Notes under the pieces: generated by a model
Told to the model about the DNA's origin: nothing
The model's database searches: none
What the model saw: the letters and a program-made list of their open reading frames with translations, nothing else
Part shown: positions 15,385 through 16,819 of the stretch, piece after piece
Position numbering within the stretch: the stretch's first letter is position 1
How the letters are laid out: each line of letters opens with the position of its first letter
Translations under genes and position numbers: made by a program
From: Actinomycetes bacterium
Lineage (GTDB): Bacteria; Actinomycetota; Actinomycetes; S36-B12; UBA10799
NCBI GenBank assembly: GCA_029779995.1
Contig: JAKOZM010000217.1
Span: 1-16,819 of the forward strand
DNA length: 16,819 nucleotides
Direction of reading: 5' to 3'

Positions 15385-15412
15385 GGGACATCCCCGCGCA
15401 CGCGGGCAGCGC
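15385..15412. repeat. single hairpin resembling a type I-E CRISPR repeat; possible bidirectional terminator
   Basis: A 28-bp segment four bases after the HNH stop has the core ATCCCCGCGCACGCGGG, with stem CCCGC/GCGGG (15393-15397 and 15402-15406). It closely resembles actinobacterial type I-E CRISPR repeats as I remember them (about 24 of 28 positions). There is no second copy within reach, so this is not an array. Its site between two convergent genes also suits a terminator. Confidence 0.5.
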
Positions 15413-15464
15413 TACCTCGGATCTCCGGGTGAATGCCGCCAGAGGGGACGGAGGGGCTGGCCGC

Positions 15465-16502
15465 TCAGGCCTCCCAAGCCGGCTGCAGTTCCCGCTCGAT
15501 CAAATCGTCGCGATCCTCCAGCGTCTGGAAAGACGCGTTGGCGGCCGTCATCGTGGCCAGATACAGGTCCTCCAACTCCCAGCCGGCCTCCGAAACCAGC
15601 AGGTACATCTCCTTGCTGACCGACGTGCCGCTCATCAGGCGGTTGTCCGTGTTGATGGTCACGGCGAATCCCAGATCGTTCAGCGCGGTCACTGGATGAT
15701 CCTGGATCGTGTCTGCGATGCCGGTCTGCAGGTTCGACGAGGGACAGACCTCCAAAGGGATCTGCCGGTCGAGAACGTACTGGGCGACGGGACCGAAATC
15801 CTCTCCGTCAGGGTGGATCCGGACGTCCTCGATAATGCGCACCCCGTGGCCCAGCCGTTCGGGAGCGCAGGTCGCGATAGCGTCCGCGATGCTAGGCACT
15901 CCGGCGGCCTCCCCCGCGTGGATCGTGTAGTGGCCCATGTTCGCGCGCACCTTGGCGAAGGGATCTGCAAACAGGGATGCGGGGAAGCCGTCCTCGGGGC
16001 CGGCGATGTCCATACCCGCCACGCCGTCGCCGCGCAGGGCCACCACGAGGTCAGCGACCTCATCGCCGCGGTGAGCCTGCCGCATGGCGCACAGGAGGGC
16101 ATTGACCACGATCCGGTCACTGTCGAACCCATCCAGTGCGGCCTCCACTGCCTGCACCATGGTCAAGCCGCCGGCCGTCAGGAGTTCCGGGGCGAACCGG
16201 ACCTCGGCGTACACCACACCGTCATTGGCCAGGTCCTCGGCGCATTCGGCCGCCACCCGCCGGATGGCCTCTTCGGTCTGCATCACGGCGACCGTGTGCT
16301 CGAAGGTCTCCAGGTACCGGACCAGGGAGCCGCTGTTCGCGGCATCGACGAACCACTGCCCGAGTTCGTCGGCGTCGCGAGTGGGTAACTTCGTGTAACC
16401 GCACTCCGCCGCCAGGTCGATGACGGTCTGCGGACGCAGGCCCCCGTCGAGGTGGTCGTGGAGCAGGACCTTGGGAAGGGCGCGGATCTCTTCGAAGTGC
16501 AT
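15465..16502 (-). CDS. add: Adenosine deaminase
   Basis: The 345-residue zinc enzyme deaminates adenosine and deoxyadenosine to inosine forms in purine salvage. Active-site residues visible: zinc ligands His15 and His17 (LLHDHLDG), His195 with catalytic Glu198 (TIHAGEA), His219 (RLGHGVR) and Asp286 in VTINTDNRLMSG. The residue after Asp286 is Asn where classical enzymes have a second Asp (TDD); actinobacterial Add proteins share this TDN form, as I recall, so it does not suggest loss of activity. Start ATG 16502 gives the standard MHFEEIRALPKVLLHDHLDG beginning, with AGGA upstream as a weak ribosome-binding site. It follows cytidine deaminase on the same strand after 80 bp. Confidence 0.96.
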   Translation of the reverse strand: MHFEEIRALPKVLLHDHLDGGLRPQTVIDLAAECGYTKLPTRDADELGQWFVDAANSGSLVRYLETFEHTVAVMQTEEAIRRVAAECAEDLANDGVVYAEVRFAPELLTAGGLTMVQAVEAALDGFDSDRIVVNALLCAMRQAHRGDEVADLVVALRGDGVAGMDIAGPEDGFPASLFADPFAKVRANMGHYTIHAGEAAGVPSIADAIATCAPERLGHGVRIIEDVRIHPDGEDFGPVAQYVLDRQIPLEVCPSSNLQTGIADTIQDHPVTALNDLGFAVTINTDNRLMSGTSVSKEMYLLVSEAGWELEDLYLATMTAANASFQTLEDRDDLIERELQPAWEA

Positions 16503-16582
16503 ACCCCGATCCTGTCACTCGCGCCTGCCAGCGTCTGCCCCGGTAGAACTCAAAAGGCAATCAAGCGGTCCGTGAGCCGGGT

Positions 16583-16819
16583 TCAGGGAAGATCGGCAGG
16601 ACCGAACGCGCTCGGCAGCAGGTCGTCGAGCGTCTTGATCCCGTCGGGGTGGTCGATCAGCAGCCCCGGCCCACCGAATTCGTAAAGCAACTGCCGGCAC
16701 CGGCCACACGGCATCAGGAGGTTCCCGTCGCCGTCGCAGCAGCTGAACGCGATCAGCCGGCCACCACCGGACATCCGCAGCGCGCCGACCAGAGTGCACT
16801 CCGCACACAGGGTCAACCC
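16583..16819 (-). CDS. cdd: Cytidine deaminase, C-terminal part (truncated by window edge)
   Basis: The last 78 codons plus stop are present; the 5' end lies beyond the right edge. The first visible residues are GLTLCAECTLVGAL, containing the zinc-binding Cys and catalytic Glu of the CAE motif, followed by MPCGRCRQLLYEFGG with the two zinc Cys of PCxxC. This is the small tetrameric type of cytidine deaminase, which converts cytidine and deoxycytidine to uridine forms in pyrimidine salvage. It lies 80 bp upstream of add on the same strand. In mycobacteria deoA separates these genes (recalled); here it is absent. Confidence 0.95.
   Translation of the reverse strand, partial: GLTLCAECTLVGALRMSGGGRLIAFSCCDGDGNLLMPCGRCRQLLYEFGGPGLLIDHPDGIKTLDDLLPSAFGPADLP

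Noticed and set aside
15385..15412. A CRISPR array
   Set aside because: Only one repeat-like unit is present, with no spacers and no cas genes in the window; kept as an orphan repeat or terminator instead.
15429..16388. 319-codon frame antisense to add
   Set aside because: The adenosine deaminase on the other strand has all active-site residues; this frame shows no domain.

Overview
This window looks like chromosomal DNA from a high-GC actinobacterium (Actinomycetota). The evidence is lineage-specific genes: a mycothiol glycosyltransferase (MshA), the SenX3-RegX3 phosphate two-component system, CarD, an LpqE-like lipoprotein, a GroEL2-type chaperonin behind two CIRCE operators, an XPB/ERCC3-type helicase with its partner protein, and a 13E12-family HNH protein. 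The gene content resembles mycobacteria and streptomycetes. I cannot assign a genus. No phage, plasmid or rRNA/tRNA genes were seen.

Layout, left to right. (1) 1-3789, phosphate signalling block: carD (minus, truncated by the left edge), an intergenic region with a 19-bp tandem repeat, lpqE-like lipoprotein (plus), then convergent regX3 and senX3 (minus, ATGA overlap), and divergent phoU (plus). A PHO-box-like direct repeat lies between senX3 and phoU. (2) 3790-6979, plus-strand block: a candidate 34-codon small ORF behind a good sigma-A-type promoter, mshA, a YbjN-domain gene overlapping mshA by ATGA, gpmA, and a very acidic unknown protein. (3) 6980-9000: heat-shock promoter with two CIRCE elements, groEL, then two strong hairpins. 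(4) 9035-13053, minus strand: a small unknown protein, the XPB helicase, and a helicase-associated protein overlapping it by 8 nt. (5) 13072-14098: larE (plus), divergent from the helicase pair across only 18 bp and convergent with a two-helix membrane protein whose 3' end overlaps larE by 113 bp. (6) 14271-15380: a DUF222/HNH (13E12-type) protein, followed by a single hairpin that resembles a type I-E CRISPR repeat. (7) 15465-16819, minus strand: adenosine deaminase and the 3' part of cytidine deaminase (cut by the right edge), a nucleoside-salvage pair.

How it fits together: SenX3 and RegX3 sense phosphate limitation and PhoU is the negative modulator of that signalling. MshA starts mycothiol synthesis. 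GpmA is glycolytic. GroEL is under HrcA-type repression. XPB plus its partner are presumed DNA-repair factors. LarE makes the nickel-pincer cofactor. A recurring pattern is a TANNNT hexamer 6-7 nt before the start codon with no Shine-Dalgarno, seen at gpmA, larE, the helicase partner, the membrane protein, the HNH gene, and probably senX3 and phoU. This suggests leaderless transcription. I did not find a clearly new multi-gene system. The least explained items are the small ORF before mshA, the orphan CRISPR-like repeat, the acidic and 108-residue unknown proteins, and the overlapping larE/membrane-protein pair.
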